Source: Sugiyamaella lignohabitans (Eukaryota > Ascomycota > Dipodascomycetes > Dipodascales > Trichomonascaceae). From it: a stretch of DNA of 64,000 bases. The position numbers were made by a program, and so were the translations under genes. Of this stretch, positions 1 to 9,641 are shown in pieces. A model generated the notes under the pieces. The model had not been told where the DNA came from and did not search any database. It was given only the letters and a program-made list of their open reading frames with translations. The stretch covers positions 5,866,847-5,930,846 of the forward strand of contig NC_031672.1 of the NCBI RefSeq assembly GCF_001640025.1. The letters run 5' to 3'. Numbering within the stretch: the stretch's first letter is position 1; each line of letters opens with the position of its first letter.

Positions 1-471
1 CAAAATCAGACGGTTCTGAGAGTTTCGCCCGGTACCCGGTGGCTGAGACAGGCTGAGGCAGGCTGAGGCGGGCTGTGTTCGAACTCGGGGATCAAGCATT
101 CGTCTCCGAACAGACGGCTGCAGAATCCCCGGAACAATCTCAGATCAATTCTCGCGTGGAGATCGCCTTGAACATTAAATTATTCACTTATGTGCTAATA
201 TATTACATATGTTTAGATATTTTTTTTGCGTCCACAATAATTTATAAATAATCACCGACACATGATCAGTCAATTCTAGCAGCAATAATACCATAGTGAT
301 CCAAATTAAGAGGCAAAATAATTATTAATCAATCTGAAAAAAACCTGAATGCGACCTGATACTTCATCACTAAACGAATTTCAATGTCAATATCGGTCTG
401 CAGTGCCGATCCATGATCCATGAACCTGGATCACGCTCGACTGTTGTGACCTGCAACTTCGCGACCGAGAA
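1..471. other. intergenic left edge, no gene seen
   Basis: No supported gene. Positions about 42-75 hold three imperfect copies of a GGCTGAGRCA decamer in tandem. From about 170 to 370 the sequence is AT-rich and probably belongs to the promoter of the zinc protein that starts at 472. Confidence 0.4.
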
Positions 472-1041
472 ATGACCGTGACCACCACAACAACGAGCAC
501 CAAAAGACGGCACCACGAAACCGACGAACCTCCACAACAGTCGGCCCCAGCTGACACCAAAAAACGGACTGTCCAACCAGTCCCCAGTTTTGCTCAGGGT
601 GAGTCTCACAACCCGTGTCTGCCTCCGGCGGCTGGGGCTCCGCCCCAGACCCCGCTGCTCCTCTCGCTGCGCTCGAGTCGGTTCCGTCTAGGGACCCAGC
701 AACTCCTGCGAAGCAGGAGCAACCAGGGTCTGGGGCGGAGCCCCAGCCGCCGGAGGCATGCCCCCCTCCTCCCAACTAGACCACTAACCCCGTCAGCGAA
801 CACACTCCGGCTGATTAAACAGGCCCAAATTGACATGCTACGGGGCACGACGACCGGACCGGCCCCGAGATCCAGCTCCGAGGATCTGAGCTGTGAAGGG
901 TGTGGACGGGCCATGACCGACGAGTTCATCAGCCCGTCCGAGTACCAGTGCGTCCACTGTGGAAAGGCTGTGTGCCAGTACTGCTCTGTCCAGCGGCCGT
1001 ACAACAACAACCTCCTCGAGTGTCTCGAGTGTATTCGGTAG
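472..1041 (+). CDS. small CxxC zinc-binding protein, two exons
   Basis: I do not recognise the family. Proposed exons are 472-598 and 797-1041, giving 123 residues. The intron 599-796 has donor GTGAGT, branch site CTAAC at 784-788 and acceptor CAG at 794-796. It is 198 bases long, a multiple of three, and has no stop, so an unspliced reading gives a 189-residue protein with a GC-rich low-complexity middle. The intron body is filled by a GC-rich repeat, which is why I favour splicing. The C-terminal half has four CxxC pairs (CEGC, CVHC, CQYC, CLEC), spaced as in a cross-brace or double zinc ribbon; the N-terminus is Thr/Ser/Lys-rich and likely disordered. The last codons abut a second copy of the same repeat at 1066. 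Function unknown; a structural zinc domain is the only inference. Confidence 0.6.
   Translation: MTVTTTTTSTKRRHHETDEPPQQSAPADTKKRTVQPVPSFAQGESHNPCLPPAAGAPPQTPLLLSLRSSRFRLGTQQLLRSRSNQGLGRSPSRRRHAPLLPTRPLTPSANTLRLIKQAQIDMLRGTTTGPAPRSSSEDLSCEGCGRAMTDEFISPSEYQCVHCGKAVCQYCSVQRPYNNNLLECLECIR
621..757. repeat. GC-rich module, inverted pair, inside an intron
   Basis: The left arm 621-680 is a full 60-base module beginning GCCTCCGGCGGCTGGGG and ending CTCGAGTCG. The right arm, about 726-757, is the reverse complement of its first 32 bases. The loop carries a smaller hairpin, CTCCT (703-707) / AGGAG (715-719), closed by GCGAAGC. The whole element lies within the proposed intron of the zinc-protein gene. 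Confidence 0.85.
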
Positions 1042-1065
1042 CTTCACGAGGAGGGGAGGGATTGT

Positions 1066-1200
1066 GCCTCCGGCGGCTGGGGCTCCGCCCCAGACCCCTT
1101 AGCTCCTGCTTCGCAGGAGTGGCTGGGACCGTGGAGCAACGACTCGAGCGTAGCGAGAGGAGCAACCAGGGTCTGGGGCGGAGCCCCAGCCGCCGGAGGC
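1066..1200. repeat. GC-rich module, inverted pair, between convergent genes
   Basis: Left arm 1066-1098 and right arm 1140-1200 (a full module in reverse orientation with one extra base) can fold on each other. Between them is CTCCT (1103-1107), GCTTCGC, AGGAG (1115-1119), the inverse of the small hairpin in the neighbouring copy at 703-719. The element fills most of the 254-base gap between the zinc-protein stop and the stop of the AP180 adaptor on the other strand. Confidence 0.85.
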
Positions 1201-1295
1201 AGTACCCCGCTCGGGGTGGTTTATTTATTTTAACATTATTTATTAGAAATAAAAAAAATGCGACGTGGATAATATACGGGTTGGCTACGGCCGGT

Positions 1296-3822
1296 TTAGC
1301 GCAGTTGCGACTGCTGGAACTGGGTGTAGACGGGTTGCTGGGGCTGCTGCGGTTGTTGATACAGGGGTCCGACAGGGCTCGACGAGGTCTGTTGTTGTTG
1401 TTGTTGCTGGTTGGGGAACACGGGAATCGTTTGCAGTTTTTCCAGACCACCAAAGGTTGGCTGGTACTGGAGGGGTTGAGGCTGCTGCTGTGGATTGCTG
1501 AGAAGCATGCTCTGTCGGAAGGGATTGCCTCCTGTCGGTTGCATACCCAGTTGTGGCCGTGGTTGGGCAGCCGCAAATGGATTGGTGCCGGTCGTTTGTG
1601 GCTGCATTTGTGGAGCTGGCGACGAAACACTGGTTGATAGAGAATCTGGTGAGCTGATTCCGCTATAACCGCCAGTTTCCGGTAGAGAAGAGAGTGTGGA
1701 TGTACGTCTGGCGAATGGGTTGGACGGCTCGCCATCAGATCCCGTATTGAGTCGTCTGAACGGGTTACTGCCGGTATTTGATCGCTGAAGTTGAACCAAT
1801 GGCTGTGACTGAGCTTGCGATTGAGCTTGAAGTTGTGCCTGAGCTTGAGCTTGAGCTTGGGCCTGAGCCTGAGCTTGAAGTTGTGCCTGTGCCTGTGCCT
1901 GTGCCTGTGCTTGTGCCTGTGCTTGTGCCTGTGCTTGGGCTTGTGCTTGGGCCTGTGCTTGAGCTTGAGCTTGTGCCTGTGCTTGTGCTTGTGCTTGTGC
2001 TTGTGCTTGTGCTTGTGCTTGTGCTTGTGCTTGTGCTTGTGCTTGTGCTTGGGCTTGGGCTTGGGCTTGTGCTTGGGCCAATGCCTGAGCCTGTGCTGGA
2101 TCCAGCACTTGTTGCTGTGTGGTTGGCTGGCCCTGTATTAGCAGCTGTTGGTTGAAACCAGTAGGGGTTTGCTGGACTCCCCATGGGTTATTTGCTTGAG
2201 GACTGATCTGGCCCTGCTGTGCTGCCATTTGTGGCTGTTGTTGAGCAAACATCTGCTGCTGCTGCTGTTGTAGTCCAAACGGATTGTTCACAGAAACTCC
2301 ATTAGATAAGGCAATAAGATCAGGCTGTAGTTGCATTTGTGCTTGCTGCTGTGGCTGTTGGAATTGTTGTTGTTGCGGTTGCGGTTGTTGGTGTTGGTGT
2401 TGGTGTTGCTGTTGTCGCTGTTGGTCAAAAGCCTGATTCGCAGAACCGCTTGATTGCCCACTTGCTTGTCTATTCGAACTTATTTGACCGTTTCCAGTAG
2501 CATTGGCACTGACAGTACCACTTCCTCCGGTTTCTTTGGCTTGCTTCTCCGCCAGATACTGTCTATGATTGATCTCAAAGTCCGGATCGTTCAGATAATT
2601 CTCTAGAGAATCTGTCAAACTGGTTGGAGCATGCTTGATATTTGGAATATGCAACTTGGTAGAGTACTCCAGATGCTTGGCTACCTTAAGATAATTAACA
2701 ACTTTAACCGTCTGCTGGGTAAATAGAGTATAAATTTCTAGAGCATGCTCAGCATCTACTTTAGACATTTCAAAGTAATGCTCCAAAACGTTAATCACTC
2801 CTTCGTTTAGCACCTGGAATAACGATAGTAAATCATGCACTAATAGTCGAAACACTGTTAAAGTAATGTCATCATTGACATCTTCTTCATGGAATCTACA
2901 TTTCAACAAGGCATCTACTTGAGCTAGTACGCTCTCACACTCTCGTAATAATCCTTTTTCAACACTCAAGTTGTGAAGTCTTCCAGTACCCGACTTAGTT
3001 TGAAACCTGACATAGTCCACTTTAGTTTTCTTAAATTCCTTGGCCCGTGTTTGTAGATACTTGCCATATCTCACTAGACCGGCTTCCTGTGGTACTTTAC
3101 CACTACCAGATCTTAATTCTAAACTTCGTGGACGTGCTGCTAGGTATTCGAGAGTCACATCTCTACATCCCTCACGAATCATTAAATGGATAACAATCAA
3201 TGATTTATACACAATTGTCCATGCTGAATCCTTCAACCTCGTGGCCAGCGTCCTCATTACCGTTTCTAAATCTCCATTTCTATCGTCAAAAGTGGCCTGG
3301 AGAATTGGTTCAATATACTTTGGTTTGGGTGCTGCCAACTGTTATTTTTGTTAGTAAACCACAATCTAAATTGATAACTGATTTCTGTCGGTCCTTTGTG
3401 TCCATCGTACTTTCAGACCATGTCGACCGGACCTTCCGGCGAAGCTATAACGAGCTTTACTGAACATCTACTTTCCAGTATGAAAGTATTTATTCATCGC
3501 TTCTACCTACTTTAAGCTTGGTAGCACCCTGTTCTAGTTAGTTATCACATTCGTAAATTTGTATATCATCACTCAATGTCAATCATCAGCCGGTGTTCAC
3601 CGACAACATGAACAGACCATACTGGAATCACAATCTCACAAAGAATTATGTTCAGAACAATATCATCTTTTCTATTCAATGGTATTGTCATTCATATCCA
3701 GATATTCCAGGATTCAACAGCCTTCTATAACCACACAATACATTGTGGGTTATACAGACCCACCATGCCACCTCTCCAAACCATTCACTAACCTTGACTA
3801 TTTTCTCATAACTACCAGACAT
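1296..3822 (-). CDS. YAP1801: clathrin assembly protein of the AP180/CALM family (ANTH domain), three exons
   Basis: Endocytic adaptor that binds PI(4,5)P2 through its ANTH domain and recruits clathrin and EH-domain proteins. Exons on the minus strand: 3822-3793 ([10 protein letters not shown]), 3528-3511 (GATKLK, only 18 bases) and 3338-1296; total 696 residues. The joined N-terminus aligns with the yeast YAP1801 start, where VKGATKIK precedes the basic KxKY lipid-binding patch. Introns have donors GTTAGT and GTAGGT and CTAAC branch sites close to the acceptors. ANTH covers about residues 1-270. The rest is Gln-rich with a (Gln-Ala)n tract at about 430-515 and five NPF motifs, the ligand for EH domains such as Ede1 and Pan1. 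Yeast has two paralogues; which this matches cannot be decided here. The large exon alone has no ATG at its start, which argues for the upstream exons. Confidence 0.93.
1832..2095 (-). repeat. in-frame hexanucleotide minisatellite coding (Gln-Ala)n
   Basis: The plus strand reads repeated GCTTGT / GCCTGT / GCTTGG hexamers, which on the minus strand encode alternating Gln and Ala, with a few Leu interruptions, inside the AP180 adaptor. Repeat number could vary between strains or collapse in assembly. The mixture of synonymous codons suggests both old divergence and recent slippage in the purest part, about 1974-2048. Confidence 0.9.
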
Positions 3823-4823
3823 GCCGCCAATCCACTGATCAAACGCTTTCAAAAAAAAACTTTCAATACAAAATCAATCGTCTGTCCCAGTTCTAATTAC
3901 TGGTCAAGCTGATGTTTGGCGACAATGGCTACCCCTCGACTTGGCAATTGAACCTTCCACTGACTGGCTCCTGCTGCTGCTTCTACTGTGGCTCTGTTTG
4001 TTGTTCTTTCTCCGCTAAAAGTGATCTGCACAGCCGTACATGTAGGTCTTCCCCAGTTCGAAACACTGATTCAACGTCTCCAAGCAGAGTACGAAGAGTA
4101 AAAAAAAATAAGTTTGAAGAAAAAAAGTTTGAAGAATACCAATTTTGAAAAACCTCCAATTCAGTTGTTTTTTTGGTCTTGTACAGTCTTTTAGATACCA
4201 GCAAAAAGTTCAAGTCGGCAAAAAAAAGATTTAGAATTACGCTGTAATACTTTCACTGTAGAAGAGGTGTAGAATTAAATGATATAATTAAAAGTGTATA
4301 ATTGTACTGTATAATTACACATTATTTTTACACTACCAGTGCAAAGCCCTCATCATAGTGGAAATAATTTTAGCAGATAATATTCTATGCAGGGGGTCGT
4401 TAATTTGGCTATAGTGCATACGATAAGGCGCTAACAAAGTCGGTGCCGTTCCTAATTGTCGAATCTCAATTCGCTTAGTAATTTTTTGGCAGGTATCGAA
4501 TAACCACTCAGAAAGCTGGGCTTTGGTTTCAGACCAGTTTAATAATTCGTTTCGAGTTCGTTATTGACAACCATAGATGGACTTTTGGTAATTGGGACTC
4601 TCAACACTTGCATGTGCAGCTGGTTAACGTCATTCAACCTGATAATTGTGAACGCTCTCTGAATCACCAACTTCTCAAATCACCAATTTCTCAAATAATT
4701 TTGGTTTTGTGAATTTGTGACGGTTCACTTGTGCAATTGCAATTGCAATCACCACCCATCTTTTTTTGGGAATTAAACCAAGTTTAAGTTTGGAATAGCA
4801 TCAAAAGGTTCTGACTATAGAAA
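3823..4823. other. intergenic, divergent promoter region
   Basis: This 1 kb lies between the AP180 start (minus) and the permease start (plus). Several open frames of 60-120 codons exist, for instance around 3836-4019 and 3912-4148, but none has a recognisable product or supported start. Poly-A runs near 4105-4125 and an AT-rich 4260-4380 are the only conspicuous features. CCCTGCATAG occurs in reverse at 4385-4394. Confidence 0.4.
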
Positions 4824-6521
4824 ATGCCGCGAAGAGACAGTTCGGCGCCGTTGCTATCGCAGCCCTTGGACGTTCACGATGTAGTCAATCCGACTAGAAC
4901 TTTTACTTATATTCTTTTGGTTACGATAATTGTAGGTGGTTTACAGCTTTCTTGGTCAACAGAGTTCTCAAATGGTACCCCCTATTTACTCTCTCTTGGT
5001 ATGTCCAAGACTATGATGAGTCTAGTATGGATTGCTGGCCCTCTGTCTGGTACTCTTGGTCAGCCCATAGTTGGTGTTATCAGTGATGAATCCAGATGGA
5101 AATATGGGAGAAGACGTCCTCTTATTATATTCGGTGCTCTGGCCACTATTACAAGCTTACTGGTATTGTCATGGTCAAAAGACATTGTTTATTGGTTTAG
5201 TTTTGATAAACACTCACTATCAGAAGATCAATTGAGACAGCGAACTATCCCATTTGCTGCTCTTTTTGTGTACGTCCTAGATTTCTCTATTTCAGTCATT
5301 CAAGCTGCTTCAAGAGCCTATATCGTCGATAATGTGCCTACCCATCAGCAAAACGATGCTAATGCGTGGGCTGCTAGAATGACTGGAATTGGCAATATCT
5401 TCGGATATGTTCTTGGGTCTATGAATCTTGTAAAAGCATTTCCCTGGCTGGGTAATACTCAGTTCAAGGTTCTCAGTGCATGGGCATGTATAGCTCTTGT
5501 AGTCACTGTTACCCCAGCTGTTATCTATGTCACAGAACGCGATCCCAACACAGATCCTACTATTGTTTCTCCACCTCAACGTGCTGAGAATATTGGAAAG
5601 TCCAAAATTCGTCAGATCTACAATGATACATATCATGCTATTGTCAGACTGTCTCCTCAGACTCGCTTACTGTGCAATGTTCAGTTCTTTGCATGGATTG
5701 GTTATTTCCCCATGCTCTTCTATACAACTACCTATGTTGGAGATATATATCGGCGAGAAATTCTTGCCAGTCGACCAACTGATGCGCCTCCATTAACTCA
5801 GCATGAACTCGATGAATTATGGGAAGAAGGGACAAGAAAAGGTGCTTATGCCCTGGTTATTTACTCCATTACATCTCTCATTGCCAACTTTGTCCTTCCT
5901 TACATGGTTAGTGACAAGTACTATAAAACACACAGAGTCACTGGAGATATTGACGAAGATGAGGACGATGCTGATAGCACTATCCATACCACGACTCAGT
6001 TCAAACTTAGACGCAGATTTGAAAATTTTGTAGACAAATACCGCACATCAGTCGCCAAAATGTGGACTGCTTCCCACATTCTGTTTGCAATCACCATGTT
6101 CTCGACCTTCTGGGTCAAGACCACATCACAGGCAACTGCCCTGGTCGGTGTTCTTGGTGTTTGTTGGGCCGTGGCTCATTGGGCTCCATTTACTATTATT
6201 TCCGAGGAAATCTCTCGTGTCAAGGAAAAGAAAGCTCGTGCCCAGGTTTTGGGAACCGAAAATGACGGTCATAAATATCACAACTACGAGCACGAAGCTG
6301 GCATTGTTTTGGGTGTTCACAATGTTTTTGTGGCTGCTCCACAAATGATCTCTTCGCTTATGAGCAGTATTCTCTTCTTATTTTTCGATGCTGACGGCTC
6401 TGGGGACAGTATTGGCTGGGTTTTCCGTTTCGGTGGTGTCTTCACCCTCGTGGCCATCTATCTCTCACTCTTTATTAAAGAACCGCATGTTCTCGACACC
6501 GAGGACGAACTAGACTATTAA
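4824..6521 (+). CDS. sut1: general alpha-glucoside / sucrose permease, GPH family of the MFS
   Basis: Proton-coupled disaccharide uptake at the plasma membrane. The 565 residues resemble fission-yeast Sut1, which carries maltose and sucrose, and plant SUT transporters. The family-typical RWKYGRRRPL stretch after the second membrane segment is at about residues 91-100, and 12 hydrophobic segments can be counted. A hydrophilic acidic loop with DIDEDEDDAD at about 374-384 separates the two halves. The start ATG is preceded by AAA and is the first in frame. With the secreted xylanase 3 kb downstream it fits a saprotroph feeding on plant sugars. A GC-rich repeat module begins 33 bases after the stop. 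Substrate range (maltose, sucrose or others) is not determinable from sequence. Confidence 0.9.
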   Translation: MPRRDSSAPLLSQPLDVHDVVNPTRTFTYILLVTIIVGGLQLSWSTEFSNGTPYLLSLGMSKTMMSLVWIAGPLSGTLGQPIVGVISDESRWKYGRRRPLIIFGALATITSLLVLSWSKDIVYWFSFDKHSLSEDQLRQRTIPFAALFVYVLDFSISVIQAASRAYIVDNVPTHQQNDANAWAARMTGIGNIFGYVLGSMNLVKAFPWLGNTQFKVLSAWACIALVVTVTPAVIYVTERDPNTDPTIVSPPQRAENIGKSKIRQIYNDTYHAIVRLSPQTRLLCNVQFFAWIGYFPMLFYTTTYVGDIYRREILASRPTDAPPLTQHELDELWEEGTRKGAYALVIYSITSLIANFVLPYMVSDKYYKTHRVTGDIDEDEDDADSTIHTTTQFKLRRRFENFVDKYRTSVAKMWTASHILFAITMFSTFWVKTTSQATALVGVLGVCWAVAHWAPFTIISEEISRVKEKKARAQVLGTENDGHKYHNYEHEAGIVLGVHNVFVAAPQMISSLMSSILFLFFDADGSGDSIGWVFRFGGVFTLVAIYLSLFIKEPHVLDTEDELDY

Positions 6522-6553
6522 CTCGCTTGTTTCTTTTATGCTTTGTCGCATTC

Positions 6554-6613
6554 GCCTCCGGCGGCTGGGGCTCCGCCCCTGACCCCGCTGCTCCTCTCGC
6601 TTCGCTCGAGTCG
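6554..6613 (+). repeat. GC-rich 60-base module, single copy
   Basis: Begins GCCTCCGGCGGCTGGGG and ends CTCGAGTCG. It differs from the 621 copy by CCCCTGACC in place of CCCCAGACC and CTTCG in place of CTGCG. It lies 33 bases downstream of the permease stop, in the likely 3-prime UTR or terminator region. Confidence 0.85.
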
Positions 6614-6916
6614 TTTCGTGGGCATATCCACGTATTTAGGGTTTTGGAAACGGCCTTGATAGGGATATCGGGGATTTTCGTTAATCACCACTACATGACA
6701 GGTCCCGGGCAAGATTTTCGGCCTCGCCATGCAGGCACTGGCCGTTGGACCGTGTCAGGCGCACCCCATGTTTTTGGCAGGGGTCGATGATGCATATTTG
6801 CTTATCTGATCGCACGGCGTTAGTTATATAAAGTGTCTTGTATCTCAGCACTTTATCTGGATTTTTTTTGGATTTGTCTTTTATTAACGAATCTGAATAA
6901 ATCAAGGGCTCTGAAA
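6614..6916. promoter_or_regulatory. PUT2 upstream region
   Basis: Intergenic region of 303 bases. It contains an octamer CATGCAGG (6729-6736) that recurs in other intergenic regions of the window, and a TATATAAA stretch near 6826. I looked for a clear Put3 site (CGG-N10-CCG) and did not find one. Confidence 0.35.
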
Positions 6917-8638
6917 ATGCTGCGTGTTAGATCCTTTGCTTATAAAAAGTCGCTGTCTGCTTCTTTGACCAGATCAGTCAGTACTGCCAGTCAATTGGCC
7001 CAATTCAAGATCCCTGAGGTTTTCAATGAGCCTGTCAGAACTTATGAGCCTGGTTCGAAGGACAGAGATGGCGTTTTGAGTGCTCTTAGCAGACTCAGTA
7101 ATCAGCGTCATGAAATCCCTTTGGTAATTGGTGGTAAGGAAGTTTTTACTAAAGATACTTTCGTACAAACATCACCCTCGAATCACAGCCAAGTTCTTGC
7201 TGAAGTCAGCTCGGCTTCTGAAAAGGATGTCAATGACGCAATTAATGCCTCTTTGGCTGCTAAAAAGGCTTGGGAGTCAGCTCCTTGGGCTGACCGTGCT
7301 TCGGTTTTCCTCAAGGCTGCTGAATTGATTGCTGGTAAATATCGTTATGATATCTTGGCTGCTACCATGCTTGGCCAAGGTAAGAACATCTATCAAGCTG
7401 AAATTGACTCTACTTGTGAATTGATTGATTTCTTGAGATTCAATGTCAAATATGCTGAAGAATTATATCAACAGCAGCCTGCTCGCTCGTCTCCCGGTGT
7501 CTGGAACAGAGCTGAATATCGTGCTTTGGAAGGGTTTGTTTATGCTGTAACTCCTTTCAACTTCACTGCAATTGCTGGTAATTTGGTTGGTGCACCTGCT
7601 CTAATGGGTAACACCGTCGTCTGGAAGCCTTCCAATTCATCTGTCTTGTCTAATTACTTACTCTACAAGATCTTCCAAGAAGCTGGTGTTCCTGATGGAG
7701 TTATCAACTTTATTCCTGGTGACCCCTTGACGGTTACTCAACCAGTCATCAGTCACCCTGATTTCGCTGCTTTGCACTTTACTGGTTCTACCGATGTTTT
7801 CGTTAAACTATACCAGTCGATTGCTGCCAATCTTCCTGGCTACAAATCTTACCCAAGAATTGTCGGTGAGACCGGTGGTAAAAATTTCCATGTCGTTCAT
7901 AACTCGGCCAATGTGTCTCATGCAGTCAAGTCTACTGTTCGTGGTGCTTTTGAATATCAAGGACAAAAGTGTTCCGCCACATCGAGAGTCTATGTTCCCG
8001 AATCTATTTGGCCTCAATTCAAGTCGGAATTGGTTGCTGAAACTCAGGCTTTGTTGAATGAGGGTGCTGGTAACTCCACTGTCCCTAGTGGATTCCACAA
8101 ATTCATTGGTCCTGTTATCCATGAACCCTCTTTCAACAAACTCGACAAAGCTATTACTGAGGCCAAGCAGGACTCAAGCCTTGAATTGTTGGTTGGTGGT
8201 AAGGTCGACAAGTCTGTTGGTTACTATGTTGAGCCCACTATTTTCGTGTCAAAGGATGCCAAACATGCCAACTTACAAAATGAGTTTTTCGGGCCTCTAC
8301 TTCACGTCTACGTATATCCTGATGCTGAATATGAGCAGACTCTTGCACTTGTCGATGCAACTGGCAAGTACGGTCTTACTGGTAGCATTTTTGCTCAAGA
8401 CCGTTCTGCCATTCTCACGGCTTCTGAGGCTCTCCGCAATTCTGCTGGTAACTTCTATATTAACGACAAATCAACCGGTGCCGTTGTAGGCCAACAGTGG
8501 TTCGGCGGATCCCGCAAGTCCGGTACTAATGATAAGAGTGGATCGGGTAATATCCTTAGCCGATTTGTGTCTGTACGCAATATCAAGGAGAACTTCGTCG
8601 AGATCGATGAAGTCCTTTACCCATCTAACGCCCAATAA
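6917..8638 (+). CDS. PUT2: delta-1-pyrroline-5-carboxylate dehydrogenase, mitochondrial
   Basis: Second step of proline breakdown: oxidises P5C / glutamate semialdehyde to glutamate with NAD in the mitochondrial matrix. 573 residues, close to yeast Put2 (575). Aldehyde-dehydrogenase motifs are visible: the catalytic Cys in GQKCSATS (about residue 352), the general-base Glu in GETGGKN (about 317) and the substrate-loop PFNFTAIAGN. The N-terminus MLRVRSFAYKKSLSASLTR is basic and Ser/Leu-rich with no acidic residue, as expected for a matrix presequence. The frame stays open 28 codons upstream but without an ATG, so ATG 6917 (context GAAAATG) is the start. FMP32 at 44898, whose yeast counterpart also acts in proline metabolism, is in the same window. 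Confidence 0.96.
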   Translation: MLRVRSFAYKKSLSASLTRSVSTASQLAQFKIPEVFNEPVRTYEPGSKDRDGVLSALSRLSNQRHEIPLVIGGKEVFTKDTFVQTSPSNHSQVLAEVSSASEKDVNDAINASLAAKKAWESAPWADRASVFLKAAELIAGKYRYDILAATMLGQGKNIYQAEIDSTCELIDFLRFNVKYAEELYQQQPARSSPGVWNRAEYRALEGFVYAVTPFNFTAIAGNLVGAPALMGNTVVWKPSNSSVLSNYLLYKIFQEAGVPDGVINFIPGDPLTVTQPVISHPDFAALHFTGSTDVFVKLYQSIAANLPGYKSYPRIVGETGGKNFHVVHNSANVSHAVKSTVRGAFEYQGQKCSATSRVYVPESIWPQFKSELVAETQALLNEGAGNSTVPSGFHKFIGPVIHEPSFNKLDKAITEAKQDSSLELLVGGKVDKSVGYYVEPTIFVSKDAKHANLQNEFFGPLLHVYVYPDAEYEQTLALVDATGKYGLTGSIFAQDRSAILTASEALRNSAGNFYINDKSTGAVVGQQWFGGSRKSGTNDKSGSGNILSRFVSVRNIKENFVEIDEVLYPSNAQ

Positions 8639-9641
8639 AAACTGACATGACCTGTATGTAGCATTTTAATAGTTATTATTATTACTTTTTGAGATAATTT
8701 TGCCGAATCTGGTGTCTCTTATGACGGACCGCTGAATCCCATATATCCTCTAGTCATAGTAACTGTCATCTGGCTAGACTGGTTCATTGTGATCAGAGAG
8801 TCCAGGTCCAGATACACCCCGGGTCAACAACGTCTTCAACGTGTTCAACCGGCAGGACTATCGCCCTGCCGAAAACTTGCATGTTTCAGATATTAAACTT
8901 TTTTGCATGTGATTAAGGTGTGCCACCTACGGTCTTAGTCTTACCCCGGAATTATCTCTATTTACCCAGACTGTTGATGCCGTCTGGCATTGTCATGTAT
9001 ACCCCTCATTTTGACCAGTGATGGGCATCTTGCATCATATCAGTACATGATAATGCTGACGGCTGTTTTCATCCGGTTGCCAAGCCTGTCATATTTGTCT
9101 CACTAAAGTCTCTTATCTTGAAAGTCGTATTTCAATAGTTCGACCTGTTATGGCAAGATGACAGGACTTGAGGCTCTGAATCCATTAGCAAGCGAAATTG
9201 CTACTTAAGAGTCAGTACTGGCTGTTCATCATCTACCCCACACGGGTAAAATAGATAGTCCTGTCGACATGACCCCTGAGTGATCTTCAACAAGTCGATG
9301 CTTATCAAAGAGCCAAGCAATTGAACTGATCATTTTCACTCCCTATGATCCCCAATCAAATCAACTATCCGGGTCAATCTACCGTAAATACTTCGGCTAA
9401 AAGCAATTGATTGGCCTAGTTAGAATTGAATTGTGGGGAACGTGGTTACCGTAGCACCGACTGTTGACTCTCCGGGATTACAGAAAAACGTGCTGATGTT
9501 TGAACTGGAGGCATTGTAATTCATGGCTTTATTGTACACGGGTAAATTGAAGAATATAAATAGTCCTTCAGCTCGCCATGTTAAGTCTAACATCAACAAC
9601 CAATCCACACCAAGAAGCTGTCTCAATACTCACTACTCACC
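8639..9641. promoter_or_regulatory. xylanase upstream region with Mig1/CreA-like sites
   Basis: About 1 kb without a gene. CCCCGGG at 8817-8823 and CCCCGG at 8944-8949 resemble the GC cores of carbon-catabolite repressor sites (Mig1/CreA), which would fit glucose repression of a xylanase. This is motif-level inference. AT-rich flanks, which strengthen Mig1 sites in yeast, are weak here. Confidence 0.4.
9555..9562 (+). promoter_or_regulatory. TATA box of the xylanase gene
   Basis: TATAAATA lies 80-87 bases upstream of the xylanase ATG, within the usual spacing for a regulated fungal promoter with a short leader. Confidence 0.55.

Noticed and set aside
1778..2155. Long plus-strand open frames of Val-Leu and Leu-Cys repeats opposite the AP180 tract
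   Set aside because: They are shadows of the hexanucleotide repeat; the minus-strand frame continues into a conserved ANTH protein.
3836..4019. Frame ending in a Leu-rich stretch that resembles a tail-anchored protein
   Set aside because: No ATG, and the Leu run is a by-product of CTG/CTT repeats; it lies in a divergent promoter.
6833..6916. Extension of PUT2 by 28 codons upstream
   Set aside because: It begins with a non-ATG codon and is hydrophobic leader-like sequence; ATG 6917 starts a good mitochondrial presequence.
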